A stretch of 64,000 nucleotides of DNA from Anastatus disparis. Lineage: Eukaryota > Arthropoda > Insecta > Hymenoptera > Eupelmidae. Under the pieces are notes generated by a model. The model worked only from the letters and a program-made list of their open reading frames with translations, was not told where the DNA came from and searched no databases. This document shows, piece by piece, positions 23,801-35,500 of the stretch; the stretch's first letter is position 1, and the number at the start of each line of letters is the position of its first letter. Location: NCBI GenBank assembly GCA_017163975.1, contig JAFFSR010000221.1:186001-250000 (forward strand), in the 5' to 3' direction. The translations under genes and the position numbers were made by a program.

Positions 23801-26800
23801 AAAGCACCGTTTGCACAGGTGCGCTTATATTATGCACGCGCGGATAATTTCAAAATTCAGAAAATCATCCTAAATGACAAAAAAATTATTTCTCGCGAAA
23901 ATTTACAATTACAACTAACGTCTCAATCACGCTGTTACAATAAAACTTCCATCATCGATAGCAAGAGAGAAAAAATTTTATCTTTCTTTAGCAAAAACGT
24001 AGCTTGCAATGCACACCTTCAACCTTTCACATAATGATCTCACCGTGTCTCTTTTACATTATTATTATTGCTCGCATCAAATCGAGCGTATACGCGCGTT
24101 CACAAGAAAGATAAAGAGTAAAATGTAAAAATTGGCTCATGCTCGTAAATTATATCGCATACTTTTCACAAGCCATACACGAACCTTATAATATTCTAAA
24201 CAATTGAATCATTTTTTCTTTTCTGTTCACGTGCAAACATTATACCAGTCTCTTGGAAAACTCGTGCAAGCGAACGAAATTTCAAGTGTGAAAGTTACTC
24301 ACGTGAATGCGATGTATTAAACAAACATCTTCTCTTTTTCTTTTCTTTTTTTCAAATTTACAAGTGAATTTAAATTTGCATACATATGCATGAATGTCGT
24401 CAGCCCTTTTTTTTTGTTTTCTTTTTAAATATCTTGGAAATATAAAGTTTAAGGCGTTAAAAGGTGGTAAGAGCGTAGCACAATACTTAAGTTTTATAAA
24501 CTTTCTTTTTTTTTAAATGAAGTGGTTTTTTTCTCTTCTTTTTTCGAGATATTCGTGCTTTTTTAACTGCTAATTTTCACACGCACTTTTTATTTTCGTC
24601 GGGGAGACACATTTTTTTTAGCTTGCATGAAAAAAAAAGGAGAGAGATCCTGACAATAGCATTATTTCCGAGCGTAAATAGACTTTTGTTACAGGATTCC
24701 TTTTGTGCCGTGAGTTATTCGGTGTGTAAAAAGCTTATTGTTTGATTAGAAAGGAACTTGTTTCAGGTTTTAAATAAATACTTAATTTATAAATAGTATG
24801 TGGCTTACAATAGTTAAAATAATGCTTCTGTTTTAAGGTAGTCCTAACGTGTTTTTTTTTTTAATTATTAAAACTTGTACTTTTAGTAATAAGTAAGATA
24901 AATGTATACAAATAGATTTATTAAAAATTTAACACATTATTCTATATTCGAAAGAAAAATTTGATTTTAAAATCTGATTTATTAACATAAAGGCATATGG
25001 AAAACTTATTTTTTAATATTTCTTTAAAATGCATAAAAATCGTTGAGATGATTAGCTATTAATAAAAATTTTTTAGATCTTTTAGTTATAATTGTCGTAA
25101 AATTATAGTGTCACTTGACATATGTAAGATTTATTATTAATCAAACAAAAAAAAATACATATAACCTCAAAAATGACGGAAGTTAGAGTCAAAGCAGCGT
25201 TTATTATAAACTACTTTCAATTAAATCTACAAATTATCCTCCATCAAATTATTTGTAAACTCATTATTTTTAATCTATTTATGTTAATATTTTCAAGTTG
25301 TAAATTTAAATAAAAAATGTTTTTTTCTTCAATAATTGTTATTCTGACTTTAGGACAATCTTAATTTAGTTTATAGTTCCCAATACAGCAACCCTTTTTC
25401 AAAATTATTACCATATTTCTAAGACTTCGTGAATGGCTTTATTTTGATGAGTCTGCGTTTAAATTATATCCTTGTGAATTTTACTGTCAATATAAACAGA
25501 TTGATACATAAAAAAAATGTAATGTGTTTTTCTTGAAAGTTGGTCTATGTTTTTCTTGCTTTTTATTGTGCTCTATTCATTTTATGAATTTTGTTTATCC
25601 AACAACAGGTGTTATTTGCGTATGCAATTAACAAGATTTATCACTTAAGTTGTATGCAACTGATGCAATGAAAATTCTGATTTATTATTCATTTGGTTGT
25701 GCAAGTGTAACTGTAGTTTTGCATATTACCATTGTAATAAGCGTACTTATATAATGCTAATTTTTAAATATTAAGTAATTCTTTTAATTTTCATGCCATT
25801 GGAATTTAATTATTAAAATGCAAATCTTTAAGCCGGCTATAATTTTTTCTATGATTTATACATATCAGAAAACTTGTTTTTACTTTGTTAGAAAATCAAT
25901 TAAATTTTCATTTCATTCGAATTATTAACAATTATTTGTGTATATGGGTATGTGAATGGAAATTCTTCGAATTGATAATTTTAATCTTCAGGCTCTTATA
26001 TTTTAATATCCACATTAAACATTTCTTTTTTAAAAAATTAAAGAAAAAATGAATTCATCTAAATAAGAAAGAAAAAATCAATTAATCTCATATCGTTGAA
26101 AAAAATAAGTTCTTCAAAATTCTGTCGCTTGTATACGTGCCAAAATTCACGTTTCTCGTGTGCATATATTTTACGCCGAGAAGATTTTTTTTATTGTTAT
26201 TTCTACAGAAGAAAGTAAAAAAAAACTACCTGACGGACCGAAAAAACTGGTTCCGAGAACATAATCTGCATGCAGACAAACAAAATATCTTCTCTTAAAA
26301 GATTTTTCAATTTTTTCTTTTGCCCAAATTATTTATATATGGTCATATTTTATTATATATTTAGCGTGTTCTATCGAAAATTTTCATGTTGCTTTTATGA
26401 ATTTTTTTTCGTCTCTGCAATGGTGCATTTATAATTTGCCAAATTTTTTAATAAAGTGATGTATTTGAATTACAAATAGTCGCGCATTTACATCAATATT
26501 GTTTACTAATGGAAAAATTTTGCGATAATATTGACACGGTGTTAATTTTGTGAATGAAATTTTTTGATGTATTTTAATCGTCCTTCGATAAATAAATTTC
26601 ATTTTTTGTAGAAAGTGTATTTGTTACTTAACTAAATTTTTTATTTATATTTGCTTTTATTAAAACCACATGTGAAAAACTTTAAGTTTAAATTTAAATT
26701 TTTTATTAAGTAAAAATTGACCTGATATAAATCAAACTCATTTTTAAATTAATTTATGGTGGATAAGGCACCAAATCGTTCAAAATTTCTTTGCGTTAAT

Positions 26801-27410
26801 GAAATATTTTTCCAAACAGTTTGTTATAAAATTTCCGTTGAAATTTTGCAGAAAAATTACCGTGTCGCATATTAATTCTGGGTCTTGATGTTCTTTTTCT
26901 TACTCATCAAAAAATAAATTATTGGATGCATTTAAAATTCTCAAAATATTTCAATAATATTTTGCTGCCTTATAAAAACACAAAATTAGGTCATTGTGTC
27001 AGTTACTAATTGTAAATGTAAATTTTTTACTTTTTGATCGATGTCAAAATGTGGAAAAATGAATAAGCCTATATCTGAAAATGTAATATTACCAGCTTTC
27101 AGTTATTGCTCTAAAATGAAGTAATATCTTTGATCTCAGAACAAATAAAAATTTAATTTTTTTATATTTATTTTTTTAATTTCACTATACATTTGCGATT
27201 ATCAATTTTCATAGTAACTTTACTTTTTTATAAAAATACAATTTGAATAATTTAAGGTCATTGTAGTCGAATTTAATGTATTCCAGTAAATTTGTCAACA
27301 CTTGATAAGAAGAGGATAAAAATTTTACACTTCCTGCTGTCTGATAAATAAAATATATTTTACCAACTCAAGGATTTTGGGTGCACGTACCTGCACGAGG
27401 GTGTTTGACT
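20840..27410. other. Intronic/intergenic AT-rich DNA, no gene seen
   Basis: I found no family-like frame, RNA gene or long repeat here. It holds only homopolymer tracts and short palindromes. The 71-codon frame at 23819-24034 has no supporting context. Confidence 0.45.
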
Positions 27411-27412
27411 AT

Positions 27413-27812
27413 TCATACTCTGTCGCATCTCTGTATCCTTTTCTAACAAAAAAAAAATATTTTTTTTTTTACAAAATTAGTAACTGAAAGTAGAAATGAA
27501 GAGATGTTTACGATTTATATAATAAAAAATAATATTTTCGCTGATGAGCGTGAATTAATTTTATGGCTTTGTTTTCAAGAAAAGTTGGAATATCATAAAA
27601 TTAGAGGTTAGGGGCACAGGATGCTTTTTTTAAATTTTTCCGACTTTTATTGAAAATAAAGCAATAAAATTAATTTATCCTCATCAGAGAAAATATTGCT
27701 TTTTATTACTCAAATTGAAATCATCTCTTTATTTTGGCCTTCAGTAACTAGTTTTGCAAAAATATTAATTTTTCAACTAGAAAAGGACAGAGAGATGTGG
27801 CAACCTCATAAT
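27413..27812. repeat. Fold-back element A (long imperfect inverted repeat)
   Basis: The left arm (CATCTCTGTATCCTTTTCTA, then ACAAAATTAGTAACTGAAAG) is complementary to the right arm, which ends near 27812 (CTTCAGTAACTAGTTTTGCA, AACTAGAAAAGGACAGAGAG, ATGTGGCAACCTC). Inner parts also pair (TTTTATGGCTTTGTTTTC with AAAGCAATAAAATTAA). The centre contains AGAGGTTAGG, shared with element B. Arms are roughly 170 nt with indels. It has no coding capacity and behaves like a non-autonomous fold-back/MITE family. Confidence 0.75.
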
Positions 27813-28263
27813 CAATAAATAGAAAACACGATTAATAAAAATTTTGTAAAAATTTTTCAATGTTATATTTGTAATGTAATTTTTTTAAAAATTCACAACA
27901 ATTAGATAAAAAAAATTTAAAGAAAAATTTGTGATGATAGTACTGTATAAAATTAACATGAAATTTATATTAAACATGCCAATTGAATAAAAGAATTGTT
28001 AATTCATTCAACTATTTCCAATTATCATTATTAATAATTCCACTAAAATCGATAAAATTAAATTTACTAATAGTTAATACAATTAATAGAAGCTCGTAAT
28101 ATTATACAATGAATTAATCAAATTTATACTGCGAAAAATATCTTATCCCTCGATTTTAAAGATATTTATTGTAAGTTTTATAGAAAAATTTTCTTTGTGC
28201 AGCATGAAATTTATATAAGCCCGTGTGCAAGAGGTAGGATTAAATAATATTTTCCAATCGTAA

Positions 28264-28455
28264 GAGGTCGTCGGTGGCTCAGTCGGTAGAGTAATGGATT
28301 CATAATCTCGAAGATCCGAGTTCGAATCCCGCTCTCGGCTGATTTATACAAGCACCACTGTACGTTACATGTGCTTTGTTCACAAACACACTTACGATCT
28401 CCGTCGCTTGTTAGGATCACAAATATATCATAAATATAGCGACGTTAGAAAAAGA
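28264..28455 (+). repeat. tRNA-derived SINE, copy 4
   Basis: The plus strand has GAGGTCGTCGGTGGCTCAGT (A box) and an anticodon-loop position reading CAT. The B box GAGTTCGAATCCCGC is intact, followed by GATTTATACAAGCACCACTG and TGTGCTTTGTTCACAAACAC. The 3' domain is altered (GTCGCTTGTTAGGATCAC). Its 3' end AGCGACGTTAGAAAAAG runs straight into the left arm of fold-back B. Confidence 0.88.
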
Positions 28456-28797
28456 CATTGATTTTTTCACGAAAACTAATAATTTTAGCGAAAAATAAAG
28501 AGAAAGCCCCATTGCGTATTAAAAAAAGCTATATTTTTTTTAATAAGAAAAAATTGATTTTCTCGCTTCGTTTTCAAGAAAACCTTGAAAAACTTAAAAC
28601 ATAGAGGTTAGGTTGGACAATTTAGTTTTTCAAAGTTTTCTTGAGAACGAAGCAATAAAATTAATTCTTTTTCATCAAAGAAAATATAGCTTTTTTTAAT
28701 ACGCGATGGGGCTTTCTCTTCATTTTTCGATAAAGTTATTAGTTTTTGCAAAAACTTAATTCTTCGATTAGAAAAGGATGGAGATACGTGACCTCTT
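28453..28797. repeat. Fold-back element B, related to element A
   Basis: The left arm (ACTAATAATTTTAGCG, AAGAGAAAGCCCCATTGCGT, ATTAAAAAAAGCTATATTTT) pairs with the right arm (AAAATATAGCTTTTTTTAAT, ACGCGATGGGGCTTTCTCTT, TTTATCGAAAAATG reversed). Arms are about 140-150 nt at high identity. The centre has AGAGGTTAGG, as in element A. The right terminus (GAAAAGGATGGAGATACGTG, ACCTC) matches the terminus of A in inverse. The corresponding outer 30 nt of the left arm are missing where the SINE lies. Confidence 0.8.
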
Positions 28798-28829
28798 AAT
28801 GATTCTAATGTCGCTGGAATATTCTTTAA

Positions 28830-31800
28830 AAAAATTTTTTTTCTTTCATCTTTGGAGCTTTTTTTTACTATTTAGTTCTTAGAATTTTGTTGGAAATTGG
28901 TAATTTTTAAAATTTTAACGTAAAATTAATTTTAAACTTTTTTAGTCTATGTTATATCAGCTAAAATATACATAAAATATTCGCAAAAGTTAGTTTATTT
29001 AAACTTAAAAATAAATCATATATTAAAGCTTTTGTCACTTTTCATATCGTTGTTTATATTAAGTATTAAAAAACAGAAAAAAAAATTGTGTTTTATAATT
29101 TTTCTAAAATATTTTTTATAATAAGATGAATTCAACACTATGCGAAGTTGAGAATTCATAATTATACAATTCTAACAGACACTTATGCTTTGTTCTCATT
29201 TTCGTAGAATCAAGAATACTGTAATTATAAACAGTGAATTAATACATCATTTGTAAAGTATGCTTGCCATTGCTGCTGAACAATTTTACTGACATTAATC
29301 AATAGAAAAATTAATCGCCAGTGACAGACAATTTTTACTAATTCTTTATTATCGCTAAAAATATCTGTCATAATTAGATGAATATTAATTTTGAGATCAA
29401 TAAGAAATAGACGTGTTCTTATTTTTTTTTTTATAAATTTTATAATTCAAATCAAACAACTTTTAACCTCGCTTATATAAAAATCATAATTCGATATTTA
29501 AAAGCGAGGCCTTTATTTTGCGTTGCAAACCAGGTACTACTTCTGTTTTTTTTTTTACCACTTCAATATATCTATATTTTTTCATATATTTATTTATAAA
29601 GTCGTGCGATCGCTTCTTTTAGCTTTCTTTTTTATTTCTTTCTTCTTTTTCTTTTACTTAATACGTCTAGTTCATTAACATAAGGCATAAAGAAAGACAA
29701 AAATATAATGAATGTCTCTATGATGAAAAGAATTATCAATCACTCTATACAATTTTATTTTTTTATTCTTAATTTTTTCCCAAGTTGTACTCGTTATATA
29801 CAAACGGCGTTTTAGCATATCTAATCTCTAAAGATGCAAGATCATTAAAACAAAGAAGAAATTCTTTTTTTTCTTAAAGAACAAGTGTTAATCATGGATG
29901 TCTAATAAAATCGATGAAATCAGAAACTACGCACGTTTATGCTAATTGCAATATCAGGTAGTTTATGAATTTGTCTACAATCCTCATCTTAATGAAAATC
30001 TACAAATTAAATAAGACGTTTATTATGCTTTTCTTCTTCAGAAATAAAAATGAGCATTCTTCTTTTTTTTACTCTCAAGCATTTAACTTTCAAGGTTGTT
30101 CAAAGTGAAATTGAAAAAAAAGAGAGAGAAAAAGAACAAAAAAAAAGTTTGTATTCTAATAGCCTTTTACAAAAGAATTGCTTGTGAACTTTGACTATAA
30201 TATTATTTTGTTCTTCTGTATGGATTGTACATTACGAGCGTAACCGCACATTTCTTACGATGAATCATCTTACAAAAGCAATTATAAAACTATCAATTTG
30301 TATAGTAATTAAAAAAAAAAATCTAGAAAAAAAAGTTTTTGTTTTTTGCTCGCAGCAATTATCGTGATAGATTAACGCTGGTAATTGAAATATTAAATTA
30401 AATATACACCTTATTTTATTTGAAAAATTTCAGAAAATATTAGAATTAAAATATGTATTGAATTAATTTTAGATTGAATCGCTAGACGTAAAGATAAATA
30501 CTTATAAAATTTTTAATAGTAATATAGTATTGATTAACCAACACAATTTTCAAATCAATTTTAAAAAAATATTCTTGAAGCTCATTGCGAAACTTTTGAT
30601 TTAGTTGACTTAATGAGTTCTGAGAATAATTATTTCACTGCAAATATACACTCATTAAAATGATGTCATACATCAATAGAATACATTTCTTTTATAATTA
30701 TCGGTTTAACACGTGGTACTCTCAGCCGGTTCTGATTTTTATGTCACACTACATTTTTTATACTTCAAAAATAATACACGAGCTTCGATTTTGAAATTTG
30801 TGGACTCGCTTATATTATTATTTGCACTTTTAATCAATGATTTGAATTTTAGTTTATTATTACATTTTATTTGTGGAGTCCATTTGACTCAATATTTCTT
30901 ACATTATAAAAATAAAATTATTGATAATAAGAAAAATATAAAAAACCAAAAACAAGTGAAAAGTGATCAATACCTGTTTTGAACTTGAATGTATAAAAAA
31001 AAGCTAGTAGTTTTAAGGAAGTAGCTTAAAAAAAATCGATATAATGAATGCAAAAACAAATACTCACCGTGTACGCAAGTGCTGAAAAAAATTTGAAATA
31101 AAGTATTTTTTATTGTTTTTGCTTTGACATCGCTATTTTTTATTGAATCCATTATCAGATTAAAAAAATTATTTTGTTTTGATTTTATCTGCATAGTTTA
31201 TTTGAAAAAGACCTTTTTTTAATTTTAACTCCATTAATTTACTTATTCTCAAGATAGAACTCCAAAATTAATGCAAATTTAAAAAAACTTATAATAAACT
31301 TCAATGACGTTTGTTGCTTTATTTTAAAATGTTGCATTATAGAGTTTTGTTGATTCTTTATTTGTATAATTATTGAAATATCTACTTATGATATTTCAGA
31401 GTCAATTCTAGACCAATTTTATTTTTCTCGTTCAAGTTTTGAAGTCTCTGAGAGAGTCCTTGATACAAGACCATATCCTTTTTGAATAAACATTTAACTT
31501 CTACTTTCAATCAACACAATAAACCTAAATTTCATACTGAAAAAAAAGGAAATAAAAAATATTCAAATATGTCACGGTTCGTCGTCGCACGTGACACACA
31601 TTTTGCTTCTGATGACGTATAGCACTTTTATAGACTTATATATACACAACGCATGAAATGTAATACTATATGCTTCACCAATTAAAATCACTTTTTACGC
31701 GGGTCAAGTTCTTTTTTTCATTCTTATATTCCTTCACTCTTCATTATAATTTTAGCACATATATGATGTACAATCTGCTCTGAAAGTTGAACACTCGGAA

Positions 31801-32350
31801 ATGAAATTCAAGCGTTAGATATTTAAGAATATAGGTGATTTTAATTTTAGATACCATATCGAATGTTTCTTCTTCGACTTTTTGATATTAGATGACATAT
31901 GCGATATGCGATAATAAGATCGATATATAAGAATTAGAAAGGATTGATGGGAACATTGGGTGCGGATTTTTGGGAGTAAGTTTGGTATACCACGTGTAGC
32001 TTTGTAAATCTGATGAACAAAAATAAACACGCGCCAATGTTTTTTTATATATTTTTATCTTTTCTACGTAAAAACCCAAAAGATGATAGCGATATAAATA
32101 ACTTTTTTCGAAAACACTTATATAAATTCAAAATAGTTGAAAAAACTAAAGCCACGTGTGGATTTGCTAACAGAAAAACTTCTAAAAATACTTCTGATTC
32201 TGTGATGGTTTTGTTATTTGACTTATGGAAAAAAAATTTTTTTTGAACTAACATTAGTTCTAAAGTTGTTTTTACATATTAAGCAGTTCTAATAACAAAG
32301 ATTATATAGCACCACTAAAAACGCTTTTTTATATAGGTGATATTTAGAAT
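28830..32350. other. Intronic/intergenic AT-rich DNA, no gene seen
   Basis: Short frames are low complexity on both strands. No RNA gene or mobile-element signature beyond T/A runs could be supported. Confidence 0.45.
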
Positions 32351-32364
32351 TTTCAATGTTAAAA

Positions 32365-32572
32365 TTTTTTTTTTTTATTCTTCTTTAACGTCGCTATATT
32401 TATGCTATTTTATAAAGCTAATCAGCGACGGAGCTCGTAAGTGTGTTTGTGAAGAAAGCACATGTTTAGTACAGTGGTGCTCGTATCAATCGGCTGTCGA
32501 GAGCGGGATTCGAACTCAGAGCCCCGAGATTACGAATCCAATGCTCTACCGACTGAGCCACTCACCGGCTTG
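32365..32572 (-). repeat. tRNA-derived SINE, copy 5, with target-site duplication
   Basis: An 11-bp direct repeat CAATGTTAAAA lies at 32354-32364 and 32573-32583, exactly bracketing the element. On the minus strand the head is AGCCGGTGAGTGGCTCAGTC, and a B box lies in GAGTTCGAATCCCGC. The body contains CACCACTGTAC and the end is AGCGACGTTAAAGAAG followed by a long A run. The duplication plus A-rich tail indicates LINE-type target-primed insertion. Confidence 0.93.
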
Positions 32573-32599
32573 CAATGTTAAAACAATCGAAATGTGTCA

Positions 32600-35500
32600 T
32601 TTTATTTTTCGACGAAATACTTGAACCTTTTTTTATTTTATCTTTTTTAAAGACCCGTATTCAAATGCTTACTGGAAAATAGTACCAGGCACTTAAAAAT
32701 ATAACAAACAAAAAAGCGCAATAGGTTTTATGGATTTTCCAAACTTTATGTATCAGCGAAAAATAAAAAGTTTCAATTCGGGAAACGTAGTCATGTTTTT
32801 CAAAATTATATAATTCCTTTCAGTTAAGCGGCTTATTTTTTTTTCAAAAATTCGTAAGTACTTTTTTTATACACCAAAATTTATATAAAATTCATTTATA
32901 GTTTCCTTCATTTTTATTGTTATATTTTATTTTAAAAGATAGGCATCCCCTTGAAAACCACATATTTTGAAAGTGCATTTCTTTGATATGAAAAAATTTC
33001 TTTTTGCTCATTTTAAATTCATGGCTTTTATTTATAATATTCTAGATATTAAAAATGCCATGGAATCATTCTTCTATGAAAAAAATATCAGAATACTTTC
33101 TGTTTTATGAAAAAAAAAAAAAACAATTTCTCATCACATCATATTAACATGCACTTTTTCATATGTATAATAGACATGCGATCCTTGAAAAAGCGAGGGG
33201 AATTATAAAGTGATTAAAAAAATGAGCGAGAAAGAATAATAGAGAATTGCGTAAGAGAACGGAATGAACGTTCGTTGTAGATCACATACGTTACGTTACT
33301 GAAAAGTTTAAAAAATTTTAGGGTCACTGGATTCGTGTCTGTTAAACCTGGCGCCTTGTTAAAAATGAAGTATGATATGGTACCTGTCGAGATGAAGTCA
33401 AAAAAAAACATCTCATTGCATATATTTCAAAACAAAGTTTCTTACAATTCATGAAACGACCATGACAATTTGAGATTCCATTAGGAAGAGCCGCGTATAT
33501 AGCCATAAATGATGACTAGACTTTGGAATGGTATAAATGTATTTTGGTCATTCAACATCTTGACCCGTTGATTCGATTATATTGAAACTTTGTAGAAAAG
33601 AATTTTAACATAATTTTATTACTAAGATTACTTTATTTTTACATATATGATGTGTTTAGTGTAGTATGCATACCGTATAGTTTTTTTTGTGTAAAGTTAA
33701 GTTTAAGTGTTACTAGGTCAATGAAATTTTCAAAACATTCTATTTTATTATAATTTGATAGAACACCATAAATATACATTGAAAATTGATTGATCTATAA
33801 CAGATTTTTAATTATCTAGAATTTAAAAATCTGTATTACATTCCTTGATTATAATGTCGAAACTTTGCGAAATTTAGTTTACTCTTTTTCTTTTCTCAAG
33901 CGTATCTTTGAAAAAAGTAAGATAGACTTTGCCCGAGGAAGAAGTTTTATCATAAATTTATACATGTAATAAACGAAAGAAATAAAAATAGACTTGACCG
34001 CATAGTTCCGAGGAAAGTTGGAACAAAGAGTGATTGAAAAAATGCTAATGTCAAGCTTCATAAAGTATAAGATTGAGAATTTACTTTGTGTCTATGGGCT
34101 TACAAGTTCGCAAAGTATAAATAAATATGCATGTTATTTAAATTGTTATTTTCTATTTTACGCTTGTTTTAGTACTGAAAAATTGCAATAAAAATTTTCT
34201 TATCGATATTATTCACATATAATTCATTTTTTTATCTTTTTCTTCCTGTTGTTTCGACATTTTTTTTTAAATATATAATTTTTAAAATTTATTTTTTTTT
34301 TCTTATATAAGTCGCACGTTACATTGTAAATTTTAACAATAAATTTTTACATATTTAATTACATAAGTAACACATGCTTCTCCTGGTATACAATTTTGTG
34401 CAATTATAATTATTATCACGTTTTTTAAATTTGACTTAATGTTAAAATATTTATAATATTTTAATTGTTTAAACAAAATCAAATAAAATTAACCATTGAT
34501 TAAAATAATATCGTGAAATTTGCAAAAATTATATGTATAAAAACCAATTTATTGCAATTTCATAAAAATTATAATATCAACCTGTCTCAGCAAGAATAAA
34601 TGATAAACTACATTAAAAAAAATAATCAAAACGTCATTTTTATTTATTTACATGACGCCAATTTTCTCTGACTCTCGCTTGTAATAAACTCAAAACACAA
34701 AGTCCAAAAGTAAATATACGTAAACACTCTTAAAAAGAGAATCCCGAGAGCAAAGAAGAAAACCAACGAAAAATTAAGTTTAGTCAGCAAAAATAAAATT
34801 AATAGCTCCAGACACACACGCCGTATACAGAATTTAAAATAAAAAAAAAAAACAAGAACCAATATCCCAGACAACCTATTTTCTACCCTCTTCATGTAAC
34901 GTGAATTTTCTCCGTATACGTACGAAAATTGTTGGAAAAGTATATAGTGTTTCGAAGACGAAAAAAAAAAGGTAATAATAAACCGATGCATTTGCACGCA
35001 TATACACACATGATCGTTAGTTACGCTGTTTTATTTTCGTTAAGTTCTTCTTTTTTTATATATATACATCTATAAGGTTGCATCCTAACGCACATAACCT
35101 ACATTGATGCGTGTTTATGTATCGTTGCGTGCGCGCAGTGATTCTTTTTTAATTCGTGCTTTTATACACAGTCCTAAGTATATGAAAAACTTTCTACGTA
35201 TATATACAGCGACTACAAGCTTACAAAATTGCAGCTCATAAGTGTAAATTTTTACCTCGGGCCCTCGTATAAGGCTAATCGTAAAAAAAAATAGTTAAAC
35301 GTATGTATAGAGGAGTGATATAGATATATATTTTATTTTTTCATGTTTTGCGTATATAGCCATTTCGAATGACTTTTTTAAAGCTCTGGTTATAAAATGA
35401 AATACAGTTAATGATCTATAAAGATAAAATAATACGTGAGCAAGAATATGTTTAGCGACTTGTAGTTTGTTATTTTGAAACTACGATGCGCTGATATAAA

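Noticed and set aside
24755..24780. Ratchet-like TTTCAG followed by GTTTTA
   Set aside because: The donor half is non-consensus and was treated as background.
28264..28337. A tRNA gene with A and B boxes
   Set aside because: The tRNA-like stretch lacks a proper acceptor stem and continues into a conserved body and A-rich tail found at six other places, so it is a SINE head. The same applies to the heads at 20636, 8153, 32572, 42696 and 790.
32337..32624. 95-residue open frame containing ISDGARKCVCEEST
   Set aside because: It lies across SINE copy 5. Related peptides appear wherever the SINE occurs (for example 20608-20790 and 28211-28420, minus strand), so it is a repeat shadow and not a gene.
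34644..35009. Longest frame outside the esterase-like gene (121 residues, minus)
   Set aside because: The peptide is Phe/Leu/Ile/Tyr rich and follows A/T runs. There is no start context, splice support or family motif.
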